Source: Hysterangium stoloniferum
Lineage: Eukaryota; Basidiomycota; Agaricomycetes; Hysterangiales; Hysterangiaceae
NCBI GenBank assembly: GCA_015178975.1
Contig: WHVD01000241.1
Span: 35,268-99,267 of the forward strand
Direction of reading: 5' to 3'
DNA: 64,000 nt
The first letter of the stretch is position 1. Each line of letters opens with the position of its first letter. Position numbers and translations under genes: made by a program. Under the pieces are notes generated by a model, which was given only the letters and a program-made list of their open reading frames with translations, ran no database searches and was not told where the DNA came from. Shown in pieces: positions 13,759 through 24,722 of the stretch.

Positions 13759-15806
13759 TGTGAGAGGTACTGCAAAGTATACTCCAAAATATAGTCTGGA
13801 TGAGCCCACACTATATTTCCATTATTATTTCTATTTTCTCTCTATTTTATTATATGCATATATTTAGTTCAACGACCTGTGCATTCGGTACATTGACTCT
13901 TGTGAGTGCATATGTGCCAGACCTATGTATTCTAGCACTGATAGTTAGAACTCAGACACTTTTTACCCCGCAACCACGACTTACCCAGACACTGAGTTAG
14001 TGTCCTGTAAGTTGTGATTGGGGTATCATCTTGACCATCACAGACGGTGTAGAGAGTTCAATCGGAAAGAGACTAATATGGCAATAGTTTCAAGTCATGT
14101 CACAAGCACAAATTCTTATATATACTTTGGCACTCAAGATGACTTCTACACAGCCAAATCAGTTTCATCAAACAGACGACCAAAACTCCATCATGTTCAA
14201 CACTGCATCGTCCTCCAAAGTAACCCTCAGTTCCTACTCAAAACCGACTCTTCACTCCCAAATAGAACTCCAGCCAATAACGTCTCGCTTCTCCTCATCC
14301 TCAGACATCATTTCCAAGCCCTTACCAGCCCACTCATGCTCCTCCAAGAAATACCATCGTTTCCTCCGTCGACAAGGTATTCGACTCCCATATGCTCCAG
14401 ACGATCCTGTCTTCATTCGTATAGAGCACTATGATGGCTCCTCCGAAATCCTCCACTATCAGTTCGATCGAGTGTTCCAGCAGGACTGTTCCCCACCGTC
14501 ATTGGGAATCTATTACATGGCAACGTTCACTCCAGTAGGAGATCACAGAGGACCCAAGTTATTTAGGACCCCGGTTCCAGAGGGAAGTCAAGTAGAGCCT
14601 TGTCGAGGTCGTCGTCGATTCGTGTTCCTTGTGTGGTTGTGGAGCCTACTCACCACCTGGTTCTAAATGGTGATTGATTGTGTCCCCTCCTTATACTGCA
14701 AAACTAGGAACACAATACGTCCAATCTCGGTTCATCGATTGGTAATATTGTCAAGATTTCGAAATCAAGCATAGCATTTGAGGGTGATGCACTATCGTGG
14801 GATTCTTGTGTTTCTGACTCCTATCATCGATGTTTCATCAGCCATCACTTCTATTACTCCATCATCCCTATTGTCTGACTCACTTCCCCTATTGTTCTAT
14901 TGTGTTTCCCCATTTATCCGTATCACATGTCTGATCTCATCTTTTGTTTGTCATTCTCTTATTGTTCAGCGCAGCCTCCCCCTATTATTGTTCACAGCTT
15001 TACTAACACTCCTATTGTGATGACTCAGAGATGACTCACACCATATCGCATCGTTATTGTGTCATTGTTTGTAGATGTTTGATTTGACCTGTGCTCTCTC
15101 ATGTATATAAGGGCCTCTCTTTGCCCACTATTGAACAAGCACTTTCGTTGTATCTCATTTCGAAGCTCATTCTTAAGGACAATCTCTTAAGTCTTACTCT
15201 CAGTCTCACTCCTATGGCCAGTAAGGGATACTGTAGTGTCTCTTATTGTTGAAGTTCTACACTCCTCGACATTAGGCTTACGTCAGCCTTTTGATATCAT
15301 CTTCGTTTACGTCATCCAAGGTCCGATCTCTAGCCTCTCGCTCCGAGTGTGTTTGGTTATAGACTGGTTTCAAGAACGACTGTGTCAGTGACCGTCATAA
15401 AGACTTGACCGTTGCGCGCAGGTTATTAGGTCTTTTCCTAGTAGCAAACTTACAACGGGCTTTAACTACTAGCGCAATCAGAGCTTCGAACTATACTAGT
15501 CGAAACTCAAACCATTATCTCGATCCACATGGACTACATCCACACTACTCTGTTATTTGACTCTCTCGTTATTCTCTTCAACACTCAAACAGTCATTCAG
15601 AATTGTACTTTACAGTCAATTCTCCTTTATTCATTTTAGCTCTCTATTCTACTTTAGATGGCTAATTCACTCGACCATATTGAACTAAACAGTCAATACA
15701 TGTTTGGTCTGTATTAGACTTAGATAGTCAATACATCGTCATGTCGTACCTAAATGGTCAATATTATTTGTATATAGAACAGTTAGAACTTCCACCACTC
15801 TTCACA
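13759..15806 (+). mobile_element. Solo LTR (family B), itself interrupted
   Basis: The element starts TGTGAGAGG and ends CTCTTCACA, so the ends are short inverted repeats typical of an LTR. It is flanked by a perfect 5-bp duplication GATTG (13,754-13,758 and 15,807-15,811) inside the older minus-strand LTR. Without the nested 1,407-bp insertion it is about 637 bp, close to the 639-bp relative at 19,771-20,409. A truncated copy starts at 55,291. No internal region is present, so it is best read as a solo LTR. Confidence 0.75.
14048..15454 (+). mobile_element. 1.4-kb LTR-like insertion nested in family-B LTR
   Basis: This insertion begins TGTAGAGAG and ends CTTACA and is flanked by a 4-bp repeat ACGG (14,044-14,047 and 15,455-15,458). 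The related copy at 55,291-55,592 preserves the empty site, joining the two flanks directly. A TATA-like TATATAAG at 15,104 suggests a promoter, which fits a solo LTR. It contains a 189-codon open frame (14,097-14,666, Ser/Pro-rich, no recognised domain). I regard that frame as more likely incidental than a gene. Confidence 0.6.
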
Positions 15807-15858
15807 GATTGTATGTACAACATTAGCTAGTTTATATAGACCGTAGAATGTATCCAAT

Positions 15859-15923
15859 TGTTATGACTGGACTGTGGGTTTCTCTGGAAACCCTCTGATA
15901 AGCTCCATGCATGACTCTTAACA
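15859..15923 (+). repeat. 65-bp internally deleted mini-LTR
   Basis: The segment starts with the first dozen bases of the gypsy LTR (TGTTATGAC...) and then jumps to the last roughly 50 bases of that LTR (GGGTTTCTC... to CTTAACA). It sits inside a longer minus-strand copy of the same LTR family. No clean target duplication is visible. Confidence 0.45.
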
Positions 15924-16689
15924 GTAATACCAAATCCAGTAATAATGAGATCCAAACAAATAATCATGAAACAAGATAAGTAGACACCAAATTTGGTGTT
16001 AGGAACAGAACAGAGCAGAGTGGAGTCTGAAACGTGACAGGTCAGGCAAGTCGACTGCAGGAATCCCACAGAGGTTGAGGGGTCAGGTGGTGATGAGTTG
16101 GGGGTCAAGTAATAGATAGGTCTAAGCCCATGGGCCCCGTTGAGGTAAATAGCAGTGTGTTTCAAAGAGGAGATTAGAGCTGAAAATGTACTGAGATTAC
16201 TGGGGGAAATCTAAGCTGATTTTCTGACTGGATTGTATATACAACATCTGCCAGACTATATATATAGACTGTGGAATGTATGTCATACCAAATCCAGTAA
16301 TAATGAAATCCAAACTAGTAATCATGAAATGAGATAAGTAAACACCAAATCCTGTGTCAGGAACAGAACCGAGCAGAGCAGAGTCTGAAACATGACAGGT
16401 CATTAGACCATAATGGGAATGGGGCTCAGTTAGAGTGCGGACAGGTTTGCCAGACAGTGTCTGGTGACTGGTATGTGGGACAGGGTCAGAGATAGACAGG
16501 TACAATGTGCACAGGTCCCAGTGGGTATTCTGGTGACTGATACAGTACATGAAGTAATGGAGGTCAAGCACAGACAGGTCTGATGTCTGGAGTCCAGCAG
16601 GTTTTCTGGTAAACTGACAACTGGTGTGTAAAGGGTGCTGGTGGCTATAGGGTAGGTCCTGGAGTCCAGTGGGTTTTCTGGTCATAACA

Positions 16690-17122
16690 CTCTGCACAGC
16701 TTGATAATGCAGTTCAGGCTACCCAATTCATTAATTCTATGATCTCCAACCCTGTCACTCCCCAAACAGTCAGAAATATACTGAAGGAGAATGGTTTTTA
16801 CTCTGCAACAAACCAAAAGTGACCATTTATAACACTGTATTGACTATCAAAGTATGATACAGGCAAAAGGGACTAATCACCATAAGCAACTGTAAGGCAG
16901 CTGGAGGTGATTTAAGATAGGAAATGGGAATTGACCTTTACAGTACAATTCAGACTAAATAAGTCTAATGAGAAGGAATAAGTAAAGGTTGTTCACAAGA
17001 GTGAAATGGAAAATTTCTACTATTTTTTAACTAAGCAATTCTTTTAATATTTGTTTGTATTAGTTCAAAGATCTATGTATGCCTGTGGGTACATAGGATC
17101 TTGTGGGCACATACTTACCACA
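16690..17122. other. AT-rich spacer between LTR fragments
   Basis: There is no gene here. CpG is nearly absent, suggesting decayed repeat DNA, but I could not match it to the other elements in the window. Confidence 0.4.
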
Positions 17123-17749
17123 TGTTAAGGGTCGTGCAGGCTCATGGAGGGTTTTGGAGAAACCCGCAGATATTCTGGTATGCCTTGGCTTCAGCTTATA
17201 GGCTGCACCCTCACAAGATCATGGTGTCCAATTTCAGACAGGTGGATGGAAAACCTGGGAAGTCTGGGTGTAGTCAATTAGGTTGATAGGTTGAAGGTCA
17301 ATAGGTCAAAAGACCAGTTGGAAAGCCCACAAGCTCTGAGGAGGTTGATAGCATTGTGTGAGATGAGAGATGGGGATGGAGCAGATATGCATTAAGTAAC
17401 TGGGGGAGAACTTAGTTTATTTTCTGACTGGATTGTATGTACAACATTAGCTAGACTATATAGACTGTGGAATGTATGCAATACCAAATCTGGTAATAAT
17501 GAAGATCTGTTACGATGGGAATACCTGCTGGACTCCAGGCACTAACTTATATGCACCCACACCCTACATGCACCAATTATCAGTTTACCAGAATACCCAC
17601 CAGACTCCATATGTCAGACCTGTCTATGCTCAACCTTCATCACTTCATGTATCAGTCACCAGAATACCCACTGGAACCCACTCCTGTCTATCTCCAACCC
17701 TGTCCCACGCACCAGTCACTGGACCCCACTTGGAAAACCTGTTACAACT
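17123..17749. repeat. Head-to-head gypsy LTR fragments
   Basis: 17,123-17,507 is a reverse-strand LTR fragment (TGTTAAGGG..., ending around the AATACCAAATC block). 17,508-17,749 is a forward-strand start of the same LTR family (TGTTACGATGG... through the block matching LTR positions 1 to about 260). The two fragments meet head to head. Both are CpG-depleted relative to the intact LTRs. Confidence 0.65.
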
Positions 17750-17750
17750 G

Positions 17751-18370
17751 TGTCACAACCCGACGGTCCCCGAGGTTATCACCACCTATCGATGTTTCAA
17801 GTTAGCGTTCAAGTCACTGCATTGGGAACCGTCAGACCCCCAATGCTGATGTATGCTTTCATGGTGATCAAACTCCATTTATGCCCCCATCAAAATATAC
17901 TCGTACTATCTGGTTAAACTCTGATATGTCCCTTTTTATTATTGATGATCCATTCTACTCTATGTTTCACATATGTCTATATATACTTGTAACCCTCAGA
18001 CTATTTCCTTTTCTCGTAATCCCACTCTCAGTTATTTCACGGCCTCTGAACTAATTGTAACCTTCCCGTTTCTAGTTAAGCTTATTTGTCAATACTGTTT
18101 TCTGCTCTTCTCCTAGTTAGTATTTTCTAGACACCAAATACTTATATATGAACCCACTGTAGTTGTAGTTACTAGGCAATCAGAATATCAACTCAGAATA
18201 CCCTCTTACACCTCTAGAAGTCTTACACTAAGTATCCCACTATCCGCCTTCATGTGCGCTCGCCCACTCTCAGTCCCTGACCCCTTGGCCCAACACTCGA
18301 CTTATCCTTCAGTCCTGATCGGTAACTCGCTGAGAGGTACTCATTAGGACTAGTCTTTGGGGCATAGGCA
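17751..18370 (+). repeat. LTR-like repeat, family C
   Basis: It starts TGTCACAACCCGACGG and is strongly similar, in the opposite orientation, to 45,938-46,526. The similarity covers roughly 17,890-18,360. There is no coding region. The start and the presence of a second diverged copy suggest an LTR or LTR-derived repeat; the right boundary is approximate. Confidence 0.5.
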
Positions 18371-18600
18371 GCAGTTACATAACTGTAACCTGTTATAAGG
18401 AGTTGGGTGCATGTAGGATGGGGTCTGGAGCCCAGTAGGTTTTCCAGTCCTAACACCACAGTCCTATGTACACTAGTGGGTATAACTTAGAATTCAGACA
18501 CTTTTAACCTGTAACCATGACTTGCCCAAGAGACCCTTTGAGGTGTCCTGCAAGCTGTGATTAAGGGATCATCTCAGCCATCTTAAATGGCTACAAGTTA
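18371..18600. repeat. Small LTR fragments
   Basis: 18,371-18,455 matches the reverse complement of the first part of the gypsy LTR and ends with TCCTAACA. 18,475-18,590 is about 70 percent similar to the middle of the family-B LTR (compare 13,920-14,047 and 55,440-55,575). Confidence 0.5.
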
Positions 18601-19281
18601 AAATCTTGTCTCTCACTCTTAGCTTTGTACTTACTGTCAAAGCTCAGCTCTCATTACTTGAACTCACTTCTCACTACTTGCATCTCTTCAATAAGGGAAA
18701 AATGTAGGAAATATAATATGATGAAATGGTTATATTTCCCAAAGAGGGGTACCTCTCACACTAGGGTAGGTGTGATGTATCACTTATGTTGAGAATTATA
18801 AGTACTTTGTGGCAACTTAAGATAATCAACAAAGATATATAAAAGGGCTGGTTGTGTCAGTAGGCTATTGTTTTAGGGTTCTTATCTTAATAGTAGTTAA
18901 AGATTTAAATGTTATGTATATTGGAGAAAAAATGAATAGCTTTCACTTTGCATAACTAAGATTAGTCACATTAATAAGGAGCACAATTCTCATTAACCTG
19001 AGAAAGATAAGATCCCGTAAACCTGGAACAGGTGGAATAAGATGTGCAAATGCAAATGGGACTAGACTGTATAGTTTAGGAGGTTCAGAAAGCTTAGATT
19101 TCATATTTTAACTCTGCTTCTTATATACTTATGTAGAATAATACTGCACAACTGCATATTACTGTGTATAAATTACAGTTGCTATGTAATAACTGCACAT
19201 GATGGAAATATAGCACAGCTATGCATAACTGTACATGCACAGTTACAACTGTCTTAAACTAATGTAGCTAAGAAAAGATAT
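18601..19281. other. AT-rich non-coding stretch
   Basis: There is no gene here. It contains a TATA-like TATATAAAAG near 18,837 and a run of short palindromic ACTGCA/TGCAGT-type words near 19,145-19,255. A decayed LTR is possible but I cannot define its ends. Confidence 0.3.
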
Positions 19282-20707
19282 TGTTATGACCAGAAAACCC
19301 GCCAGACTCTGGGACCTACCCTATAGGCACCAGCACCTTTTACACACCAGTTGTCAGTTTACTGGAAAACCTGCTGGACTCCAGATGTCAGACCTGTCTG
19401 TGCTCGACCTCCATTACTTCATGTATCAGTCACCAGAATACCCACTGGGACCTGTGCACATCGTACCTGTCTATCTCCAACCCTGCCCCACATACCAGTC
19501 ACCAGACACTGCCCAGTAAACCTGTCCACACTCTAACTGAGCCCCATTCCCATTATGGTCAAATGACCTGCCACATTTTGGACTCTGCTCCCACCCCATT
19601 CCTGTTATGGTCTAACAACCTGTCACATTTCAGACTCCACTCTGCTCTGTTCTATTCCTAACACCAAATTTGGTGTTTACTTATCTCATTTCATGATTAC
19701 TAGTTTGGATTTCATTATTACTGGATTTGGTATGACATACATTCCACAGTCTATATAGTCTGGCAGATGTTGTGAAGGGTATGCATATATCATGATTGGA
19801 CTGTGGAATAATATACATATTATAGTACTTTATTATCTAGTTTTTATTTCTTTTCTTTAACTCTCTATATCTTTTGAGCATACCCGTATTTCTTAGTTCA
19901 AAGTCTTGTGTATATCCTATGGGCGCTCTCGGCGCCAAATGACAGATACCTTTTTACCCAGCAGACACCACCTCGTAACGACCCGACGTCGAATAGTGAG
20001 AGGTGTCAAGGGTAATGTCTCAGCTACCTATAAAGGTAGTTTTCTTACATACTAATAGTCTTTGGACTCGAACCGCGAAGGTCGAGTCCCACTCCCAAGT
20101 CTTTGCGCTCATCGACACTATAGTCGACTCGCACTGCTATATCTCTACCCTAGACATTCAGTCTTTCGCTGACTATCTCTCTTACTTCTAGCTACAAGTT
20201 GTACTGTAAGAGTCAACTCTTCTTTTCTCCTGTCCTCGTCGTCATGAGCAACCGTACAGTTGCTCTGGTGACGTGTAGTGCATCTCTCTACTAGTACTAT
20301 CAGTCTAGTAATCTACTGTATTGTACTGGACGGTCAATACTTAATAATAGTAGTTGAATAAATACTATTCTTCGTATATTGAGTGGTCAGAATCTATCGA
20401 CTCTTCACAGATGTTGTATATACAATCCAGTCAGAAAATCAGCTTAGATTCTCCCCAGTAATCTCAGTACATTTTCCACTCTAATCTCCTCTTTGAAACA
20501 CACCGCTATTTACCTCATTGAGGCTCATGGGTTCTGACCTATCTATTACCCAACTACTCCCAGACTCCCTGAGATTCCTGTCTGCCCATCTGAAATTGGA
20601 CGACACAATCTCGCGAGGGCACAGGCTATAAGCTGAAGCCAAGTCCTACTGGCTTTCCCACAGGTTTCTCCAGAAACCCTCCGATAAGCTTCACACACTC
20701 CTTAACA
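19282..20707 (+). repeat. Decayed solo LTR of the gypsy family
   Basis: It runs from TGTTATGACCAG to CTTAACA and aligns along its length with the 820-bp LTR at 46,787-47,606. After removal of the 639-bp insertion at 19,771-20,409 and its duplicated 5 bp, about 782 bp remain. Differences from the intact LTR are dominated by CpG to TpG/CpA changes. No gag or pol follows it and the flanking 5-mers do not match, so it is a solo LTR or an eroded end. Confidence 0.75.
19771..20409 (+). mobile_element. Solo LTR (639 bp) with perfect TSD
   Basis: It begins TGTGAAGGG and ends CTCTTCACA, with 7-bp inverted ends TGTGAAG/CTTCACA. It is flanked by GATGT (19,766-19,770 and 20,410-20,414). The intact LTR at 47,263-47,275 shows the uninterrupted target. 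It is a diverged relative of the family-B LTR. CpG is still common inside, so it is younger than its host LTR. Confidence 0.75.
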
Positions 20708-21851
20708 AATCTTGAACTTAGGAGGCAGGATTCTGTGTTTATCTGTGGAATGTTGATAAAGGTCCTGAACAGAAGAAATTGTAAGGGTGACCTCAAACAG
20801 GACCTGTGGTACTCACATAAGGCTAGCAGAGGGATATCCAAAGAGAAAAGAATAAGGGACCTCTACTAGGTGCTTTGAAATATGGGTCTCTAAAAATAGA
20901 ATGACAGCTTATCCCATATGGACATTAACTATTTACTCTGCATGAGAATATTCCTAGAGGGTGGAATAGGTATATATGATCAACTACTACATATAATGAA
21001 ACAAGCCAGGGGTGCTGCAAACAGTGATACCATGGGTGGGGATCCAATAATGAGTTGATGGGGGTTTTGAGTCTAAAACAGGTTGTGGGGGTCCAAAATA
21101 ATGAGATTCTAAACAGAGGGTGATCAGGTGTATGTACCATACAATCTTTTAAGCATTGACCATATCATTAAATATAAACTTCAAATTTGTATAGTCCAGT
21201 GGGATTCTGTATCCCTTTATCTTTCTTGTGACTTGTCAGAGGATAATCCAATTAAAAATCCACAAAACTCCTGGATGTGGTTGTAGGATATAACATCACA
21301 TAGAACATGTATGTAATCAATCAATTTAAAATACTATTCACATCCCTGAATTTGATGGAATTATAAAATGATATAGAATCTGTTAGATGGTCCACAATTG
21401 AGTTAAACTTTCCTTTGTTCCAATATAAACTCCCTTTGTTCTCCACATGTTGGAACAAAGGAGAGTTTAACTCATGGTTACACTGTATGCCTGATGGGAA
21501 CAATTAGTAATAAGCATAATATCCCAAATGGCCACGAATGTATTAATGAAAAAAATAATCGGTCATAAAAACACTTGATTATGAATAGCGACAAATTCCA
21601 TTGTGTCTTAGGAGAAAAAGTCGGAAGAAACCGAGCTTTCGGAAGCTGGTGGGATAGAATCACTGGTCTTGCCTTGTACTTACTTGGGATCGTCACCCTG
21701 TCAATCTTAAACTCCTCCGTGCAATTGTTTCTTGGCTTATTCATCATCCTTATCGTCACACTGTCTTTCTTCCAAAGGATTCTACCTTCATCGATGGTGA
21801 GCGCTTACAAACGCCATTGAATGGACAAGCCGTTGCTTACTTCTTACCGTC
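20708..21851. other. Intergenic region upstream of DCN1 homologue
   Basis: I see no supported gene. An 81-codon plus-strand frame (21,575-21,820) with two hydrophobic stretches ends 31 bp before the DCN1 start codon, but an overlapping minus-strand frame of similar length makes it unconvincing. The 3' part presumably holds the DCN1 promoter and 5' UTR. Confidence 0.4.
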
Positions 21852-22883
21852 ATGGATCAGTCTAAGAGCAGCAGATCGTCCAAGTCAAAGATTAACACAG
21901 CGGAGTTTACGGCAGCCTTAAACCAGTTTATGGCCATCACGAACTTGAATCAGAAAGACGCAACGAAGTATATCCAGAAGTTCGGCAGGGCCGATCTAGC
22001 GATTGACGCATTTTATAACGATCCCATCGCTATTTCTGGCGTACCACTATCTAAACCATTAGTCCAAATACCGAAATTGAACGCGCTGTTTGACAGATAC
22101 AAAGAGGCTCAATCCATGGGCGAAGACGACGTTATGGGTATTGATGGAACATTGAGGCTCTGTGCAGACTTGGAAGTCGATCCGGAAGATGTCGTGCTTC
22201 TGGCTGTTGCTTGTGAACTCAACGCTCCAGCAGTTGGCTCGTTCACAAGGACAGGCTGGCGGGAAGGTTGGAAGGCGTTGGGCGTTGACTCAATCCCTAG
22301 CATGAGGAACCTGTTGCCGCGGTTACGACGCAATCTTGGGACGGATTATTTTTATTTCAAGAGAGTTTATCTCTTTACATTTGATTTTGCAAAGGTGGAG
22401 GGACAACGAAGTGTTGGTAAGTTGAAATATTTTTTTTTTGAGTCGGGACCTGACGTCCAACTAGCTTTGGAGACTGCACAAGCATTCTGGGGTTTGCTGC
22501 TCCCTCATGCAGTGGCCGGTGGCGCGTTAGTTCATGTGCCAGACGATGATGAACAAGAGAGACCAGATGGTACGCAGGGCTGGAATGATTCCCTCACAAT
22601 GCTATGGTTCGAATTTCTGGCCGAGAAAGGCGGCAAAGGTATCAGCCGTGATACGTGGAACATGGTAGGCTATCTATCTTGATACGACTTTTATTATCTG
22701 ACTTCGGTGAACAGTTTATCAGTTTTGCTCGCACAGTCGATTTTGACAAGCACGACTTCGAAGGTTTGTCTATTATTATAACGGGCTTCCAACATGCAAA
22801 CTAATTCTTATCTTCCAGGCGCATGGCCGTCAATGATTGACGATTTTGTAGCGTGGGCTAACGAACGTGCTTCAGCGTCATGA
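21852..22883 (+). CDS. DCN1: DCN1-like neddylation scaffold E3
   Basis: Members of this family (defective in cullin neddylation 1) bind cullins and the NEDD8 E2 and promote cullin neddylation. Exons fit as 21,852-22,416, 22,465-22,664, 22,715-22,763 and 22,819-22,883, which gives 292 aa. All introns are GT-AG and 48-55 bp. The first is a multiple of three, so the frame also runs through it. The N-terminus (about residues 10-50) is UBA-like. The rest matches the PONY/cullin-binding domain, ending in the family hallmark with ISRDTWN, GAWPSMIDDFV and a short tail. The start is the first ATG in good context (GTCATGG). Length is typical. Gene symbol follows the yeast name; orthology is by motif recognition only. 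Confidence 0.88.
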
Positions 22884-23167
22884 CGAGACAGCTCAGTCGC
22901 CGTAATACCGGATTTCGTATTATTTCCCTTTGTGCACATCATATATTCCCTGCCTGTTCTGCTACTGTTGTTGTTTTAATAGACGTGTCTATCAGACAGT
23001 GATAACAATTAATCAAACACCAGTGACTTTTCCCAAGATGCCGCGTCTCCCAATATTGCTGGAAGAAATCCTGAATGTTTGACGACGCTTAACCGTACTG
23101 GATTATCAAGCACTACGACTGCTGCAAGAAGAGTTTCTGCATCCCTGAAGAAAAACAAACCCAACAT
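22884..23167. other. Short intergenic gap
   Basis: The facing 3' ends of the DCN1 homologue (+) and the Pop8-like gene (-) lie here. On the minus strand, a pyrimidine-rich AG near 23,143 is followed by an open frame that reads like a natural continuation of the Pop8-like protein, but no donor restores phase. Confidence 0.4.
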
Positions 23168-23410
23168 CTAAATGCGATTGAAACGAAAGACGAAAATGGC
23201 AGCCCACGCATCAGCTATACGTATAACAACCTCATGACCTTCTTCTGAAATCCAAAGTACATCCATGTACGTTCCGGCCCGAGTCACTCCGAAGGACTGC
23301 AACATTGCTATTTCAAGCAGCTTTCGTATAGTAAGACCTTCAGAGATAGAAGGCTTGACAGAAAGCCGAATATATCGATAAACATTTGGTAGTGTTAGAC
23401 CCGAACCCAT
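23168..23410 (-). CDS. Possible Pop8/Rpp14-like RNase P/MRP subunit
   Basis: This small frame encodes 80 aa. The segment GLTIRKLLEIAMLQSFG, followed by a G-x-x-DVLWI strand and an EVVIRIA strand, resembles the compact fold of fungal Pop8 and the related Rpp14/Pop5 subunits of RNase P and RNase MRP (tRNA and rRNA processing). In those proteins an 'L-T-x-R-x-L...F-G' helix precedes 'x-D-I-L...x-I-R-V'. The 3' end is uncertain: a pyrimidine-rich acceptor just downstream leads into another open frame, so the true C-terminus may be spliced. The gene is convergent with the DCN1 homologue and divergent from the E2 gene. The assignment is weak and by eye. Confidence 0.4.
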   Translation of the reverse strand: MGSGLTLPNVYRYIRLSVKPSISEGLTIRKLLEIAMLQSFGVTRAGTYMDVLWISEEGHEVVIRIADAWAAIFVFRFNRI

Positions 23411-23542
23411 TGTACTTTTGGGTAGCTCTACCTTAAAACGGTTGAGCGTCTACGCATATTCAAAGTCCGCCACTTCTTCTCCGTCTCACTACTTGGTTCC
23501 TGCTAACACCCTCTTTGTTTTCTTTGTATACTGTAATTAATC

Positions 23543-24722
23543 ATGGTAAGTATTCACCAGTGATTATACCTAGGTTATTTCAAGGTGTTAAATAGTCATG
23601 GCGCGTTTAGCCCACCCCACGAGTTACGCGCCAGATAATGCGAGAACTCACACAGTTGCGGCAAGATCCCCCGGAGGGCATTCGGATATGCACAAATGAA
23701 GAGAACATGCTTGATCTTACAGGAATTATTGAGGGCCCTGGTGCGTTTAGTTGTTTCTACGGCGTTTAAGCCCTTAGTGACTTTACCCTCACCTCTACCC
23801 CCAACATGGCTGCTTTTGTGATTTATTCCTATTATTCTGCGGACTTGTATCTCTAAATACACTTCAGCCGGGACACCATACGAGGGAGGGTACTTCCGAA
23901 TTAAGTTCAACTTTACAGAAGATTTCCCAACAGCACCACCTAAATGTATGTCACGTGACGTTTTGTTTCACGCGTCGTGCTTCTGTCTGATCACTTGCAG
24001 GTCATTTTATCACTAAACTTTTCCACCCAAACGTTTCATCTTCAGGAGAGATTTGCGTTAACACTCTTAAGAAAGATTGGCAGTCATCATTTGGCATTGC
24101 TCACATACTCGTTACCATCAAATGCCTTTTGATTTATCCAAATCCGGAATCCGCGCTGGATGAGGAGGCCGGGAAATTACTTTTAGAGGATTATGCTGCG
24201 TTTGAGAAACGTGCTAAACTGATCACTGAAGTTCATGCGCAACCGAAAGTGAGCTTTTGCCTCAAATCCGATGAATGGTTATGTCTGACAGGAAAATGTA
24301 TTCAGGTCCGGCCAGTGGAATTTAATACACCTCCGTCCCGGTCACCGTCATCGACAGCTCCAGGAGTCCCAACTCCAGCCCCGATTACCACTACCATGCC
24401 TCTTCCCGTCTCTGTGCGAACATCAACATCCCCGTCACCGCCCTCGTCAAAAGCGAGTGTCCCGAATGCCCTTTCAAAGTCAACCTCCCCATCTCCCGCT
24501 ATCCCCATCACTCCATTCCAACCGTCCGTGAATGCTTCCTCTCTTGTTAACACAATAATCCCTCCGACGCCTGCATCAACGGTGCTTCAGCCCTCGAGCC
24601 AGGCGGGAAATCGGCTTCCTGGGGTTGGGGTACCACCTACTGGAAAGACCCCTGGCAAACGGGTTAGCAGCGTTGTAGCCGGTGGTGTGGAAAAGAAGAA
24701 GAAGGCACTGAAGAGACTATAA
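23543..24722 (+). CDS. UBE2S-type ubiquitin-conjugating enzyme E2
   Basis: This is an E2 of the UBE2S class; the animal enzyme extends Lys11-linked chains for the anaphase-promoting complex. Exons fit as 23,543-23,545 (ATG only), 23,611-23,740, 23,868-23,945, 24,001-24,248 and 24,306-24,722, giving 291 aa with consistent phases. Visible features: [16 protein letters not shown] helix and loop at the N-terminus, [11 protein letters not shown], the HPN motif at residues 79-81, the catalytic Cys near residue 89 in [11 protein letters not shown], and [17 protein letters not shown]. After the UBC domain comes a Ser/Pro/Thr-rich linker and a basic tail ending in KALKRL. The tiny first exon is inferred from the donor directly after ATG. 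The second intron (127 bp) is unusually long for this locus. Confidence 0.87.

Larger units (their letters stand above)
13044..16689 (-). repeat. Rearranged minus-strand gypsy-family LTR copies
   Basis: On the reverse strand this reads as one or two decayed copies of the 820-bp LTR of the intact gypsy element at 46,787-54,876. It opens with the reverse complement of the LTR end (TGTTAAGG...), contains the segment that matches the LTR polypurine-to-TATA part twice (15,808-16,200 and 16,200-16,400), and closes with the reverse complement of the LTR start (...GGTCATAACA). Almost all CpG of the intact LTR has become TpG or CpA. The copy is interrupted by other LTRs listed separately (13,759-15,806 and 15,859-15,923). 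No internal coding region survives. Confidence 0.75.

Noticed and set aside
14097..14666. 189-codon frame in the nested 1.4-kb insertion
   Set aside because: No recognised domain, and the host sequence looks like a solo LTR with its own TATA box. Kept only as a note in that feature.
21575..21820. 81-codon hydrophobic frame upstream of DCN1
   Set aside because: An equally long frame lies on the opposite strand and no family is recognised; likely 5' UTR or promoter sequence.
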